A DNA stretch of 64,000 bases from Citrobacter europaeus (GCA_020099315.1 CP083650.1:2046001-2110000), one strand, 5' to 3'; shown: positions 1 through 8,806, counted from the first letter of the stretch. The notes: generated by a model not told the origin, from the sequence alone. Numbers and translations: made by a program.

Positions 1-222
1 GACGGTACACCGGTGGTTGGGCGAACCCGCTTTAAGAATCTACTACTCAACACCGGCCACGGTACGCTGGGCTGGACTATGGCCTGCGGCTCGGGTCAGT
101 TGCTGAGCGACATTCTTTCTGGCCGCACACCAGCCATTCCTTACGACGATCTGAGCGTGGCGCGCTACAGCCCGGGGTTTACTCCATCTCGCCCACGGCA
201 TTTACATGGCGCACATAACTGA
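1..222 (+). CDS. dadA: D-amino acid dehydrogenase small subunit, C-terminal fragment
   Basis: The window opens inside this gene. The visible C-terminal part (DGTPVVGRTRFKNLLLNTGH, then GTLGWTMACGSG) is the conserved end of DadA, the FAD-dependent membrane-associated enzyme that oxidises D-alanine to pyruvate and ammonia and feeds electrons to the respiratory chain. The stop at 220-222 lies 12 bases before dadX in the same direction, the normal dadAX catabolic operon, in which DadX converts L-alanine to the D-alanine that DadA oxidises. Only about 73 codons are present, so the FAD-binding N-terminus and the promoter (Lrp/CRP-controlled in E. coli) lie outside the window. Confidence 0.95.
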   Translation, partial: DGTPVVGRTRFKNLLLNTGHGTLGWTMACGSGQLLSDILSGRTPAIPYDDLSVARYSPGFTPSRPRHLHGAHN

Positions 223-234
223 TAAGGACGTGAG

Positions 235-1305
235 ATGACTCGCCCGATACTGGCCAGCATTGACCTGCAGGCGTTGAAACAAAACCTGAGCATCACCCGC
301 CAGGCCGCGCCGGACGCTCGCGTCTGGTCGGTGGTGAAAGCCAATGCGTACGGACACGGCATTGAACGCGTCTGGAATGCGCTGGGCACAACCGACGGTT
401 TTGCCATGCTCAATCTTGAAGAAGCGATAACCCTGCGCGAGCGCGGATGGAAAGGCCCGATACTCATGCTGGAGGGTTTTTTCCACGCCGAAGATTTAAC
501 TGTGTATGACAAATATCGTCTGACCACCTGTGTACACAGTAACTGGCAGCTAAAAGCGTTGCAGAATGCGCGCCTCAACGCGCCGCTGGATGTTTACCTG
601 AAGGTGAACAGCGGCATGAACCGGCTGGGTTTCTTACCGGACAGAGTTTCCACGGTCTGGCAACAGCTGCGGGCGATGCCCAACGTTGGTGAAATGACGC
701 TGATGTCACACTTTGCCGATGCGGAGCACCCGGAAGGTATCCGGGAGGCCATGGCGCGTATTGCGCAGGCGACAGAAGGGCTGGAGTGCCGACGCTCGCT
801 GTCCAATTCGGCCGCCACGTTGTGGCACCCTGAAGCACATTATGACTGGGTTCGTCCGGGTATTATCTTGTATGGCGCATCGCCGTCGGGACAATGGCAG
901 GACATCGCCAATACCGGCCTCAAACCGGTGATGACTCTGAGCAGCGAGATAATCGGCATACAAACGCTGAAAGCCGGAGACCGGGTGGGTTACGGAGGAC
1001 GCTACACCGCCAGCGGCGAGCAGCGTATTGGCATTGTAGCGACCGGCTATGCAGACGGTTATCCGCGCCATGCGCCAAGCGGAACACCGGTGCTGGTGGA
1101 TGGCGTACGTACCACTACGGTGGGAACAGTCTCAATGGATATGCTGGCGGTAGACCTGACGCCGTGTCCGCAGGCGGGGATAGGGACGCCGGTAGAGCTG
1201 TGGGGCAAAGAGATTAAAATTGACGATGTAGCCAGCGCCGCGGGTACGGTGGGTTACGAATTGATGTGTTCTCTGGCGCTGCGCGTGCCGGTGGTGACAG
1301 TGTAA
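235..1305 (+). CDS. dadX: Catabolic alanine racemase
   Basis: A 356-residue PLP-dependent alanine racemase, the same length as E. coli DadX and nearly identical along its length. The PLP lysine is K35 in VVKANAYGHG, and the L-alanine-specific catalytic tyrosine is Y253 in VGYGGRYTA. The fold is an N-terminal TIM barrel (about 1-235) and a C-terminal beta domain. A clear ribosome site (AAGGACGTGAG) sits just upstream of the ATG. It lies directly after dadA and interconverts L- and D-alanine for catabolism; a second biosynthetic racemase (alr) is expected elsewhere. A REP-type element follows the stop and separates it from convergent cvrA. Confidence 0.97.
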   Translation: MTRPILASIDLQALKQNLSITRQAAPDARVWSVVKANAYGHGIERVWNALGTTDGFAMLNLEEAITLRERGWKGPILMLEGFFHAEDLTVYDKYRLTTCVHSNWQLKALQNARLNAPLDVYLKVNSGMNRLGFLPDRVSTVWQQLRAMPNVGEMTLMSHFADAEHPEGIREAMARIAQATEGLECRRSLSNSAATLWHPEAHYDWVRPGIILYGASPSGQWQDIANTGLKPVMTLSSEIIGIQTLKAGDRVGYGGRYTASGEQRIGIVATGYADGYPRHAPSGTPVLVDGVRTTTVGTVSMDMLAVDLTPCPQAGIGTPVELWGKEIKIDDVASAAGTVGYELMCSLALRVPVVTV

Positions 1306-1309
1306 CTTT

Positions 1310-1385
1310 TGTAGGGCTGCCTGATAGCGATGCGCTTATCAGGCCTCATTTTGTAGGCCGGGTACGGCGCAGCCGCTACCCGGCA
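1310..1385. repeat. REP/BIME palindromic element between dadX and cvrA
   Basis: Two adjacent palindromes fill the gap between the convergent genes dadX and cvrA. The first (1319-1344) is GCCTGATAGCGATGCGCTTA followed by TCAGGC. The second (1352-1385) has the typical enterobacterial core TGTAGGCCGGGTACGGCGCA followed by its inverted copy. Such elements are bound by gyrase, IHF or Pol I and often stabilise upstream mRNA 3' ends. No separate rho-independent terminator is visible for either gene. Confidence 0.85.
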
Positions 1386-1397
1386 AAAATATCCGCG

Positions 1398-3131
1398 TTA
1401 CTCATCCTCATCTTCAGCAACGCGAACACCGACCTTCAGTACCGCATTATCTTCTTTCTCGGCAACCGTCCAGATCATGCCAGCGAATTCAACCTGGTCA
1501 CCGACGACCGGCGCGGCGCCAAGCAGATGCTGGACAATATCCCCCAGCGTTTGCTGCTTATCACGATACTCTGTGCCATCATCCAGGCCATAAATCAGCG
1601 CCACATCGGCATATTTTGCGCTGGCTTCAAGAATAAAGTCACCGAAGAAGCGCTGGTCCAACGACACCGGCGGGGACTGGCTGAACAGCTTGCCGAGAGC
1701 AGGGAGATCGCGCTCTCGGCCAATAACACACAATACATCGCCTTCGCGCAGGCGCGTACTGCCGGAGGGGTGAAATAGCACGTTGTCACGAAACAGGGCG
1801 GCAATTCGCGTTTCTTCCGGCATATGCAGGTCGCGCAGCGCGGCGCCCACACACCACTTATCCGCGCTGAGCTGATAAACAAACTGCTCCCAGGGATTAT
1901 CCGGATGAATATCCAGACCAATGCGCGACACGGGCCAGCCGACCGGAGGGACCACCACTTTGGCTTTTTTAGCGGCCCACGAAAGCGACGTTCCCTGAAA
2001 CAGCAGCGAGATCAGAACCACGAAGAATGCGACGTTAAAGAACAGGCGCGCGTTTTCCAGACCTGCCATCATTGGGAAGACGGCGAGGATGATCGGAACT
2101 GCGCCGCGCAGACCCACCCAACTGATGAAAATGCGCTCGCGCAGATTGAAGCCTCGAAATGGCAGCAGTCCGGCGAACACCGAAAGCGGGCGGGCAATAA
2201 ATATCATCCACGCAGACAAAATTAACGCAGGGATTGCGATAGGCAGCAGGTCAGACGGTGTAACCAGCAGTCCGAGCACCAGGAACATGGCGATTTGCGC
2301 CAGCCAGGCCAGACCGTCGAAGTTTTGCAAAATACCAAACCTGTTGCGGATGGGGCGATTACCCAGCAGGAAACCACACAGATAAACGGCCAGAATACCG
2401 CTGCCTTCCAGCGCAGTGGTCAGGGCAAAGATCAGGATCCCTCCGCTTAACGCCAGTAGCGGATAAAGCCCGGCAGGCAGCGAAATACGGTTAATCATTT
2501 GCTGGAGCAAGTAGCCGCCGCCGAGTCCCAGCATGATGCCTAAGCCAAACTGCTGGATAATATGCACCGCAAACATCCAGCTTAAACCGGTCTCGTGATT
2601 TTGGATCATGGCGATAAGCGTGATGGTCAAAAAAACCGCCATCGGATCATTACTACCGGATTCAATTTCCAGCGTAGAGCCAACACGTTCGTTAAGACCC
2701 TTACCGCCAAGCAGGGAAAAGACCGCCGCGGCGTCGGTTGAACCCACAATCGCGCCAATCAGCAGCCCTTCGATAAGATCCAGATGGAACAGCCACGCGG
2801 CCATCATGCCAGTGAGTCCGGAGGTAATCAGCACCCCGACGGTTGCCAACGATAGCGCCGGGCCTAAAGCGACGCGAAAAGAGCTGGCCTGGGTGCGCAT
2901 CCCGCCGTCGAGGAGGATAACCGCCAGCGCCAGGTTACTCACCATGTAGGCAAAAGGGTAATTATCGAAAGGAATACCGCCCACGCCGTCGACGCCCGCT
3001 AACATACCGATAGCGAGAAATATCACCAGAATAGGGATACCAAGACGTGATGAAAATGAACTGAGTAAGATACTGCAGGTGACGAGAACGGAACCCAAAA
3101 TAAAAAGGCTGATAATTGCTGCGGCATCCAA
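1398..3131 (-). CDS. cvrA: Potassium/proton antiporter CvrA (NhaP2)
   Basis: A 577-residue CPA1-family cation/proton antiporter, matching E. coli CvrA (YcgO) along its length. About 12 hydrophobic segments occupy residues 1-390, with the family signature GSTDAAAVFSLLGGKG near 130-145 and LEIESGSNDPMAVFLT. The C-terminal part is soluble: an RCK_C-type regulatory domain (about 400-490) and an acidic tail (VAEDEDE). It exports K+ in exchange for protons and helps control cell volume at low osmolarity. The start is a TTG (3129-3131) giving MDAAAIISLF, supported by homology and an AGGAGT ribosome site about ten bases upstream. It is monocistronic, with ldcA upstream on the same strand. Confidence 0.95.
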   Translation of the reverse strand: MDAAAIISLFILGSVLVTCSILLSSFSSRLGIPILVIFLAIGMLAGVDGVGGIPFDNYPFAYMVSNLALAVILLDGGMRTQASSFRVALGPALSLATVGVLITSGLTGMMAAWLFHLDLIEGLLIGAIVGSTDAAAVFSLLGGKGLNERVGSTLEIESGSNDPMAVFLTITLIAMIQNHETGLSWMFAVHIIQQFGLGIMLGLGGGYLLQQMINRISLPAGLYPLLALSGGILIFALTTALEGSGILAVYLCGFLLGNRPIRNRFGILQNFDGLAWLAQIAMFLVLGLLVTPSDLLPIAIPALILSAWMIFIARPLSVFAGLLPFRGFNLRERIFISWVGLRGAVPIILAVFPMMAGLENARLFFNVAFFVVLISLLFQGTSLSWAAKKAKVVVPPVGWPVSRIGLDIHPDNPWEQFVYQLSADKWCVGAALRDLHMPEETRIAALFRDNVLFHPSGSTRLREGDVLCVIGRERDLPALGKLFSQSPPVSLDQRFFGDFILEASAKYADVALIYGLDDGTEYRDKQQTLGDIVQHLLGAAPVVGDQVEFAGMIWTVAEKEDNAVLKVGVRVAEDEDE

Positions 3132-3228
3132 CGTTCGGTTACTCCTGAATTACGCTGTTTCGTATTAATAAACCCTAACATATTAACGACAGAAACAGCG
3201 TTTTACTTAGCCCTCTTAACCGCTTTTT

Positions 3229-4143
3229 TTACGATTTTAATACCGGATGCCCACTAATAGTGAGCTGAGTGCCGTTTTTATCGTTTTTCAGCATCGCTCT
3301 GGCTCCCAAAGGCAGGGTGACAGTGCGTTGTTCATGGCCAAAATCAAGGCCGTCGATCAACGGAACCGACAGCCTGGCGCGCAGAAAATCACAAACTGAA
3401 TCAAGATTGTAACCTGCGTCGTAATCATTAGGCGCGCTGCCGCTAAAACTGCCGAGGATAATGGCGTTTTGCTGGGCCAGTATTCCCGCGTGATACAGTT
3501 GCAGCAGCATGCGCTCAATGCGAAACGGATGCTCGTTAATATCTTCCAGCACCAAAACGCCGTTTTTGATAGCCGGCATCCACGGCGTACCCATCAGCGA
3601 AATAAGCATCGCCAGGTTTCCGCCCCATAGCGTCCCTTCTGTCGCACACGCCGGGCCGTTACCCTGCCATTCGAGGGTGAATTGGGCATTGCGCAGAGCC
3701 TGCCAGAAATGGTGCTCGGTGAATGCGTTCATCTCCTCGGCGCCGAAGTTAGCCGCCAGCATCGGGCCGCTGAAGCTAATCACATTCCCCTGCGCCAGCA
3801 GACCACACTGGATCGCCGTAAAATCGCTGTGCCCGCACAGCAGCAGCGGGTTGTGTTGCTGGCGGTCCGCCAGCGCCTGCCAGTCAATATCTTCCAGTAA
3901 ACGGCTCGCGCCATAGCCGCCGCGTACCGCCATCACAATGGTATCGGGCGTTTTCAGATTTACCAGCGAGTTCACATCAGCCAGACGCTCTGCTTCTGTA
4001 CCCGCAAAACGCTGGCTGCGGCGCGCAATAACCGCTGAATTGTCGACCTGATGACCGGCCTCAGTAAGACGCGCAAGCCCGCGTAAGGCGGCCTGCTGGT
4101 TGATACAGTAGCCCGACGGGGCAATTAAGTGAAACCGGGACAT
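3229..4143 (-). CDS. ldcA: Murein tetrapeptide carboxypeptidase (LD-carboxypeptidase A)
   Basis: A 304-residue cytoplasmic peptidase of family S66, the usual length, with no signal peptide. The catalytic triad is at the expected positions: Ser106 in CGHSDFTA, Glu200 in VLVLEDINEH and His270 in GLDFGHEQR. It removes the terminal D-alanine from L-Ala-D-Glu-mDAP-D-Ala tetrapeptides during peptidoglycan recycling, so that Mpl can reuse the tripeptide. It is transcribed away from emtA, which encodes a murein transglycosylase, so two cell-wall turnover genes share one intergenic region (4144-4241). A good AAGGAAA ribosome site precedes the ATG. Confidence 0.96.
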   Translation of the reverse strand: MSRFHLIAPSGYCINQQAALRGLARLTEAGHQVDNSAVIARRSQRFAGTEAERLADVNSLVNLKTPDTIVMAVRGGYGASRLLEDIDWQALADRQQHNPLLLCGHSDFTAIQCGLLAQGNVISFSGPMLAANFGAEEMNAFTEHHFWQALRNAQFTLEWQGNGPACATEGTLWGGNLAMLISLMGTPWMPAIKNGVLVLEDINEHPFRIERMLLQLYHAGILAQQNAIILGSFSGSAPNDYDAGYNLDSVCDFLRARLSVPLIDGLDFGHEQRTVTLPLGARAMLKNDKNGTQLTISGHPVLKS

Positions 4144-4241
4144 GGCATTTCCTTGCTACAACTAAAACCAAATGTATATCATGCCGCGTAGGTATGTCGT
4201 TGTCACCTCAGCGACAGGTTCCGGCTATAAGGATAGATGAC

Positions 4242-4853
4242 GTGAAATTGAGATGGTTTGCTTTTTTGGTTGTATTACTTGCGGGCTGTAGTTCAAAACA
4301 GGATTACAAAAATCCGCCGTGGAATGCTGAAGTTCCGGTTAAACGCGCAATGCAATGGATGCCGATTAGCGAAAAAGCCGGTGCGGCCTGGGGTGTCAGT
4401 CCACAATTGATTACCGCTATCATCGCTATTGAATCAGGCGGTAACCCGAATGCGGTCAGTAAGTCTAATGCGATCGGCCTGATGCAGTTAAAAGCCTCTA
4501 CTTCAGGACGCGATGTTTATCGTCGTATGGGATGGAGCGGAGAACCGTCGACCAGCGAATTGAAAAATCCTGAGCGCAATATCTCGATGGGGGCCGCCTA
4601 CCTGAGCATTCTGGAGACCGGGCCGCTGGCCGGGATCGAAGATCCGCAGGTGATGCAATATGCGCTGGTGGTATCGTACGCCAACGGCGCGGGGGCACTG
4701 CTGCGAACGTTCTCTTCCGACAGGAAGAAAGCCATCAATAAGATCAACGATCTCAGTCCGGATGAATTTATTGAACATGTTGCGGACAATCATCCGGCGC
4801 CGCAGGCTCCGCGCTATATCTGGAAGCTTCAGCAAGCGCTGGATGTAATGTAA
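4242..4853 (+). CDS. emtA: Endo-type membrane-bound lytic murein transglycosylase A
   Basis: A 203-residue outer-membrane lipoprotein that cleaves glycan strands to 1,6-anhydromuropeptides. I place the start at the GTG at 4242: it yields MKLRWFAFLVVLLAGC, a lipoprotein signal with lipobox LAGC (Cys16), matches the 203 residues of E. coli EmtA, and has AAGGAT just upstream. An in-frame ATG at 4194 would add 16 residues in front of the signal. The SLT domain (about 40-190) carries the catalytic Glu64 in AIIAIESGGNP, followed by AIGLMQLKAS and the SYANGAGAL motif. It is divergent from ldcA and convergent with ycgR, 11 bases away. Confidence 0.95.
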   Translation: MKLRWFAFLVVLLAGCSSKQDYKNPPWNAEVPVKRAMQWMPISEKAGAAWGVSPQLITAIIAIESGGNPNAVSKSNAIGLMQLKASTSGRDVYRRMGWSGEPSTSELKNPERNISMGAAYLSILETGPLAGIEDPQVMQYALVVSYANGAGALLRTFSSDRKKAINKINDLSPDEFIEHVADNHPAPQAPRYIWKLQQALDVM

Positions 4854-4864
4854 TTCAGGTGATG

Positions 4865-5599
4865 TTAATCGCGCACTTTGTTCGATTTTTCCCTGGCTTC
4901 GCGCTCAAGGGAAAAAATAATCCGCTGTAAGTTCCGCTCCACCGCCGGGCCGACGTTGAGAAAACGAAAGCTCAGGCGGGGAGTGGTAATGGTTTCGTTT
5001 TTACTGTCGATAACTTTGCGTTCGCTAATGGAAATAAGCTGAGCGTCAACGTTATACACCCCCCATTGCTCCATGTTCAGTTCAACCTGCGAGAAGCGCA
5101 TGCCTTCCACCAGCCCCTCTGGTTTCGGCGTTTCTAACAGCCCGCCCATACCGCCAAGCGACAAATCGAATAAGCGAAAACAGAGTGTGCTGTTGTCCGG
5201 CATTTTTACCGTACAACGATAGGGAGGATGCAGCGGAGCGCCGATGCGGAAATATTCCCGACGCTGGACGAACCACAGGGACGGTGGTAACGATGAGATA
5301 AATGCGGGTAGTCGCTGGTATTCGCCTTTTTTCAGCTGTGGCAGGGTGAACTCCACTTTGGCTCCCTGCGTTTCGGCGATAATTGTTATCTGGCTGGCAC
5401 GCTGCACGGCCTGGTTTTCGTATTCCTGACTGCCAAAATCCATGATCAGTTCGTCTGGGTTGACCGCCAATATTTTGCTGATGAACTGGCCACCCGCCCA
5501 GGAGATACGCAGCGGAACCTGCTGCGAATTTAAGTCCCGGAGTACGCCTAACACCGCTAACGGATTTTGCTTCAGGAACTGCTCATTGTAGTTACTCAC
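4865..5599 (-). CDS. ycgR: Flagellar brake protein YcgR (c-di-GMP receptor)
   Basis: A 244-residue protein with an N-terminal YcgR domain (about 1-105) and a C-terminal PilZ domain (about 110-235). PilZ c-di-GMP ligands are visible: R114-R118 in RREYFR (RxxxR) and D145/S147 in FDLSLGGMGG (the D/NxSxxG motif). With c-di-GMP bound, the family docks on the flagellar motor, slowing swimming and biasing rotation. The start is a GTG (5597-5599) preceded by AGGAG. A near-perfect FliA (sigma-28) promoter lies 37-63 bases upstream, so it belongs to the late flagellar regulon although no flagellar gene is near. Confidence 0.95.
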   Translation of the reverse strand: MSNYNEQFLKQNPLAVLGVLRDLNSQQVPLRISWAGGQFISKILAVNPDELIMDFGSQEYENQAVQRASQITIIAETQGAKVEFTLPQLKKGEYQRLPAFISSLPPSLWFVQRREYFRIGAPLHPPYRCTVKMPDNSTLCFRLFDLSLGGMGGLLETPKPEGLVEGMRFSQVELNMEQWGVYNVDAQLISISERKVIDSKNETITTPRLSFRFLNVGPAVERNLQRIIFSLEREAREKSNKVRD

Positions 5600-5635
5600 A
5601 CCTAATGACTCCTGGATGCCTGGTTTATCGTTGGA

Positions 5636-5662
5636 TTATCGGCATCAATCAACGGAACTTAA
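5636..5662 (-). promoter_or_regulatory. FliA (sigma-28) promoter of ycgR
   Basis: Read on the minus strand, TTAAGTTC is followed by exactly 11 bases and then GCCGATAA. This matches the sigma-28 consensus TAAAGTTT-N11-GCCGATAA, with a perfect -10 element. It sits 37 bases upstream of the ycgR GTG start. ycgR is a known class 3 flagellar gene in E. coli and Salmonella, so the assignment agrees with function. Confidence 0.88.
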
Positions 5663-5800
5663 TACAAATGGATGAAATTTTTTACCAACGCCAATGAATT
5701 AAGTCTGCGTGAAAACAGCACTTAGCGATGGTTTGCCTATACTTTAAAGGCTGGCGCAGGAATGTCTTGCGCGTGCGTTCACTGGAAAGAGGGCCTGAAA

Positions 5801-6055
5801 ATGGGAATTATTGCCTGGATTATTTTTGGTCTGATTGCGGGGGTTATCGCCAAACTGATTATGCCGGGGCGCGATGGCGGTGGATTTATCCTGACCTGTA
5901 TTCTGGGTGTTGTCGGTGCTGTGGTCGGTGGATGGCTGGCAACGATGTTTGGTATCGGCGGCGATGTCAGCGGGTTTAATCTCCACAGCTTCCTGGTGGC
6001 CGTGGTCGGCGCGATTGTCGTGCTGGGTGTCTTCCGGCTTGTACGACGAGATTAA
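5801..6055 (+). CDS. ymgE: GlsB/YeaQ/YmgE family membrane protein
   Basis: An 84-residue, very hydrophobic, glycine-rich protein of the transglycosylase-associated (GlsB/YeaQ/YmgE) family with three predicted membrane helices (about 2-20, 27-47, 58-78). The start MGIIAWIIFG at 5801 matches E. coli YmgE in position and length; an ATG 39 bases upstream in frame would add an unsupported extension. The function is unknown; the family is linked to stress. Its terminator appears to have been split by a fold-back insertion that begins 20 bases after the stop. Confidence 0.93.
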   Translation: MGIIAWIIFGLIAGVIAKLIMPGRDGGGFILTCILGVVGAVVGGWLATMFGIGGDVSGFNLHSFLVAVVGAIVVLGVFRLVRRD

Positions 6056-6058
6056 TCG

Positions 6059-6820
6059 AACGGCCCCCGAGCGGTAATGCCGTTCAGTTAAGCATGTAAG
6101 GTGAACATGTGATTCTTGCTCAGGGTTCCGTTCACCTTAACGGTGTCATTTCTCTGAACCGCAGACACCCGTGAACGTGCAAGGGAGGCTCGCCGCCACT
6201 TCCCTTGCATCCCAGGCTCCCGGCGGGAAAATCGTCGCTGCGCGAGCTATTCGTCTTATTCCGTCTGCCTGTTGGGTCGGGGCCGAGCCTACGTCCATGC
6301 AGTCCGTCCCCTCTGTCCGCATCCTTGCGGACAGACCCGGTCAGCCGTCAACGCCTCATCGATTTTCAGCCGGATACGGGTCATCGCTTCAACTCTCTGA
6401 CTTTCAGTTAAATCTCTTTTGCTGTTCAGACATAATCAGATAAAAATACAGGTGGTCAGGTGTGGTTGGTCCGGCTGAAAATTGCCGACGTGTTTCCGTA
6501 AGGCAGGGAGAACCCGCATGGATGCGGGGTCAGGGCGCGCTTTGCATGGATGCTACCTCGCGCCCGGCCCGATAGCCTGAAGGAATAAGCGGAGGGAACC
6601 ACGAAGTGGCAATTTTCCTGCCGGGAGCCGGGATTGTAAAGGGCGTGGCGAAGAACGCCCTTTACACGTTCACAGGAATCGGCGTTTCAGAGAAACTATG
6701 GATATGAGGTGAACGGAACCCTTTATCTGAGAGTGCATATTCATAACTTCTACCCACACAGGCGATACTTTCTGAAACTAAGGCGTTAACTGAACAGCAT
6801 TACTCCGAGTGGGGCCGTTT
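6059..6820 (+). terminator. Split rho-independent terminator of ymgE (two arms separated by the insertion)
   Basis: The left arm AACGGCCCC (6059-6067) and right arm GGGGCCGTTT (6811-6820) would form a strong GC hairpin with GAG(C/T) as loop if joined. They are now 740 bases apart. The arrangement suggests an ancestral terminator just after the ymgE stop that was opened by the fold-back element. Because the element itself is largely self-complementary, the arms could still meet at the base of one very long hairpin. Confidence 0.5.
6075..6802. mobile_element. Transposase-less fold-back element with IS4-like ends, inserted in the ymgE terminator
   Basis: A 728-bp non-coding block bounded by inverted ends TAATGCCGTTCAGTTAA (6075) and its near copy on the other strand (6786-6802, 16 of 17 matching). 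These resemble the IS4 terminal repeat as I remember it (TAATGCCGATCAGTTAAG). Inside, the two halves pair almost throughout: 6121-6233 with 6610-6728 (shared AGGGTTCCGTTCACC, TTTCTCTGAA, GTGAACGTG, CCGGGAGCC), 6241-6300 with about 6545-6600, and 6361-6373 with 6471-6483. Extra local hairpins lie at 6178-6209, 6316-6333, 6513-6528 and 6638-6663. Flanks carry an imperfect direct repeat, CCGAGCGG (6067-6074) and CCGAGTGG (6805-6812). Outside these, AACGGCCCC and GGGGCCGTTT are complementary, so the target looks like the loop of a terminator hairpin. I see no credible gene inside. Confidence 0.7.
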
Positions 6821-6835
6821 CTCTGCATCGCTATA

Positions 6836-8806
6836 TCAGAATTGATACTCAATCCCCGCCCAGTAATTGCGGCCTTCTTCAATAAATCCTTCACTATAAA
6901 CGTACTGCGTATCGAACAGATTATTGACCGAAGCGTTAACGCTGAACCCGTGACCGATAGCGTAGTCAGCGCGTAAATGGGTAATGGCGAAACCCGCGGC
7001 TTTCTGCGAGCCGTCGCTATTGCTATAGCTCGACGAACGGGCTTCTTCAGACAGCGTAATGCTCAGCGGATCCCACGGTTTCAGCGTCATCCAGGCGGTC
7101 AGGGTTTGCGTCGGCAAATCGGTTATTTTGCCGATGTCGCTGCGTTTGACGTCTGCATGGATAAGGCCATAGCTCAGCCCGACGTCCAGCATATCAAAGA
7201 CCTTACCTTTAACACCGGCATCAAGGCCGGTGTAATCCACCCGACCACTGTTCTGATTCTGGATAGTGTCGGCATCAATGTTGTGCGACAGAATCGCGTC
7301 GCTGATGCGGTTGTAATAGACGCTGGCTTCAAAGCCCCAGTTCTGGCTAAGTGAACCATTCCAGGTCAGGTCTACGCTGCGGGCGCGTTCCGGTTTCAAC
7401 TGCGGATTGACCAGCGCCACCTGGTTATAAGCCGGTTTTGAGGTCGTGTAGCGCTCTTTCAACGTTGGGAAGCGCGTTCTGTCAGAGTAGGACAGCGCCA
7501 GTGTGTCTGAATTTTCAAAGTGGTATTTGGTCATCACCTGCCAGTTAAAGGCCGACTGATTGTTGTCATCGTAGTGAGTGACGCTGCCGTTTTTCTCGTG
7601 TTTCATACCTTCCAGACTGTCGCGCCAGTCATAGCTTATTCCCGCCACCACATCGACATTGTCCGCGGCTGCCCACTGGTATTCACTGGCAACAGACCAG
7701 GTACGGTCTTCGTAACGGTCGTAAGCCGCATTCGGCGCCCCTTTCTCGCGGTGAACATCATCCTTCCAGTTTACGGCGAAAGAGAGCAGATCGTTTTCAC
7801 GCATATCCGCAGCGAGCTGCAGGCCAGCCCCATCGCTGTAGTCCGAATAATGGCTATAGCTGCCTTTCTTATTTTTCAGATCGGCAAGCGAGTTATACAT
7901 CATCAGCGTATTTTCAAAAGTATCGCGATACAGACGGCTTTTCAGGGTAAAACGGTCGCCCAGATGGGTAGTTCCCTGATAGTAATAGCTCTCTTTATCG
8001 TACTGCGGCCATTGCCAGTAGCGTGATTTCTGACTGCTGGTTCCGGCGTACGGTGGGTTATCTTTTTCACCGTCCTGATTAATATAGGTCAGCACATACT
8101 CATCATCGCCGCGAGGGGTAAAGCCCAGCTTCACGATGCCGCGTTTATCATCGGCGGAGGAGTTGGCAATCTTGCCGTGACTGCCCGCAACCGGATTGTC
8201 CACGCCGTGCGGTAAGCCAAGGAAATCCTGCTTCAGCTGGCTGCCGCTGAGCTGGATGTAACCCAGATCGTTACTGGCTCCAAATGAAGCGTGCATATCG
8301 TGGGCGTTGTCTTTGCTACGACTCCAGCCCTGACGATAACCAATGCTGCCTTCAATTGGTTTGGTGGGCTTTTTGGTGGTGATATTAATGGCGCCGCCCA
8401 TCTGGTTAGGCCCTTGTAGCAGAGACGAGTAGCCTTTGGAGACTTCAACCGAAGCGATATCGGATGTCAGGAAACGGCCTAAATCGAGGTTGCCGTCATA
8501 GGGGATGTACACCGGCACACCGTCAAAAAAGACGGGAACCTGACGGCTGTCAAACCCGCGCACCTTTACCTGCTGCTCATTACGGTTGCCTGATTTTTGC
8601 AGCACTACGCCGGGGACGACGCTCAGCGCCTGCGCCACGTTTTGTTTATCCAGCTGTTGGATCGTTTCCTGGCCGAGAACCGTAGTGGTTGCCGCAGAGG
8701 CCGGGCTTGACCAGACGGTCATGGTTTCGCTTTCCAGCCCAGCAAAAGCACTATGCGCGAAAGCAAACGACAGGGCTGTGTAAAGACAACTTTTGTTGAA
8801 ATTCAT
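6836..8806 (-). CDS. TonB-dependent outer-membrane receptor, candidate metal-chelate or molybdate importer
   Basis: A 656-residue outer-membrane receptor. The start MNFNKSCLYTALSFAF gives a signal peptide ending near AFA; a GTG 33 bases upstream is possible but overlaps modD. After the signal come a TonB-box-like segment (ETMTVWSS), a plug domain (about 35-150: VPGVVLQKSG, VKVRGFDSRQ, GAINITTKK) and a 22-strand-type barrel ending in the terminal Phe of EYQF. It is the last gene of a six-gene operon with a FecCD-type ABC importer and ModD, and starts 22 bases after modD. It is small for a siderophore receptor (typically 650-750). The substrate cannot be read from sequence; the ModE-like operator upstream of the operon suggests Mo/W. 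Confidence 0.85.
   Translation of the reverse strand: MNFNKSCLYTALSFAFAHSAFAGLESETMTVWSSPASAATTTVLGQETIQQLDKQNVAQALSVVPGVVLQKSGNRNEQQVKVRGFDSRQVPVFFDGVPVYIPYDGNLDLGRFLTSDIASVEVSKGYSSLLQGPNQMGGAINITTKKPTKPIEGSIGYRQGWSRSKDNAHDMHASFGASNDLGYIQLSGSQLKQDFLGLPHGVDNPVAGSHGKIANSSADDKRGIVKLGFTPRGDDEYVLTYINQDGEKDNPPYAGTSSQKSRYWQWPQYDKESYYYQGTTHLGDRFTLKSRLYRDTFENTLMMYNSLADLKNKKGSYSHYSDYSDGAGLQLAADMRENDLLSFAVNWKDDVHREKGAPNAAYDRYEDRTWSVASEYQWAAADNVDVVAGISYDWRDSLEGMKHEKNGSVTHYDDNNQSAFNWQVMTKYHFENSDTLALSYSDRTRFPTLKERYTTSKPAYNQVALVNPQLKPERARSVDLTWNGSLSQNWGFEASVYYNRISDAILSHNIDADTIQNQNSGRVDYTGLDAGVKGKVFDMLDVGLSYGLIHADVKRSDIGKITDLPTQTLTAWMTLKPWDPLSITLSEEARSSSYSNSDGSQKAAGFAITHLRADYAIGHGFSVNASVNNLFDTQYVYSEGFIEEGRNYWAGIEYQF

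Noticed and set aside
4194..4241. ATG start for emtA 48 bases upstream
   Set aside because: It would bury the lipoprotein signal; the GTG at 4242 gives the family length and lipobox.
6171..6443. Short open frame inside the fold-back element (90 codons)
   Set aside because: Pairs with the opposite arm as part of the hairpin, has no ribosome site, and the protein shows no family features.
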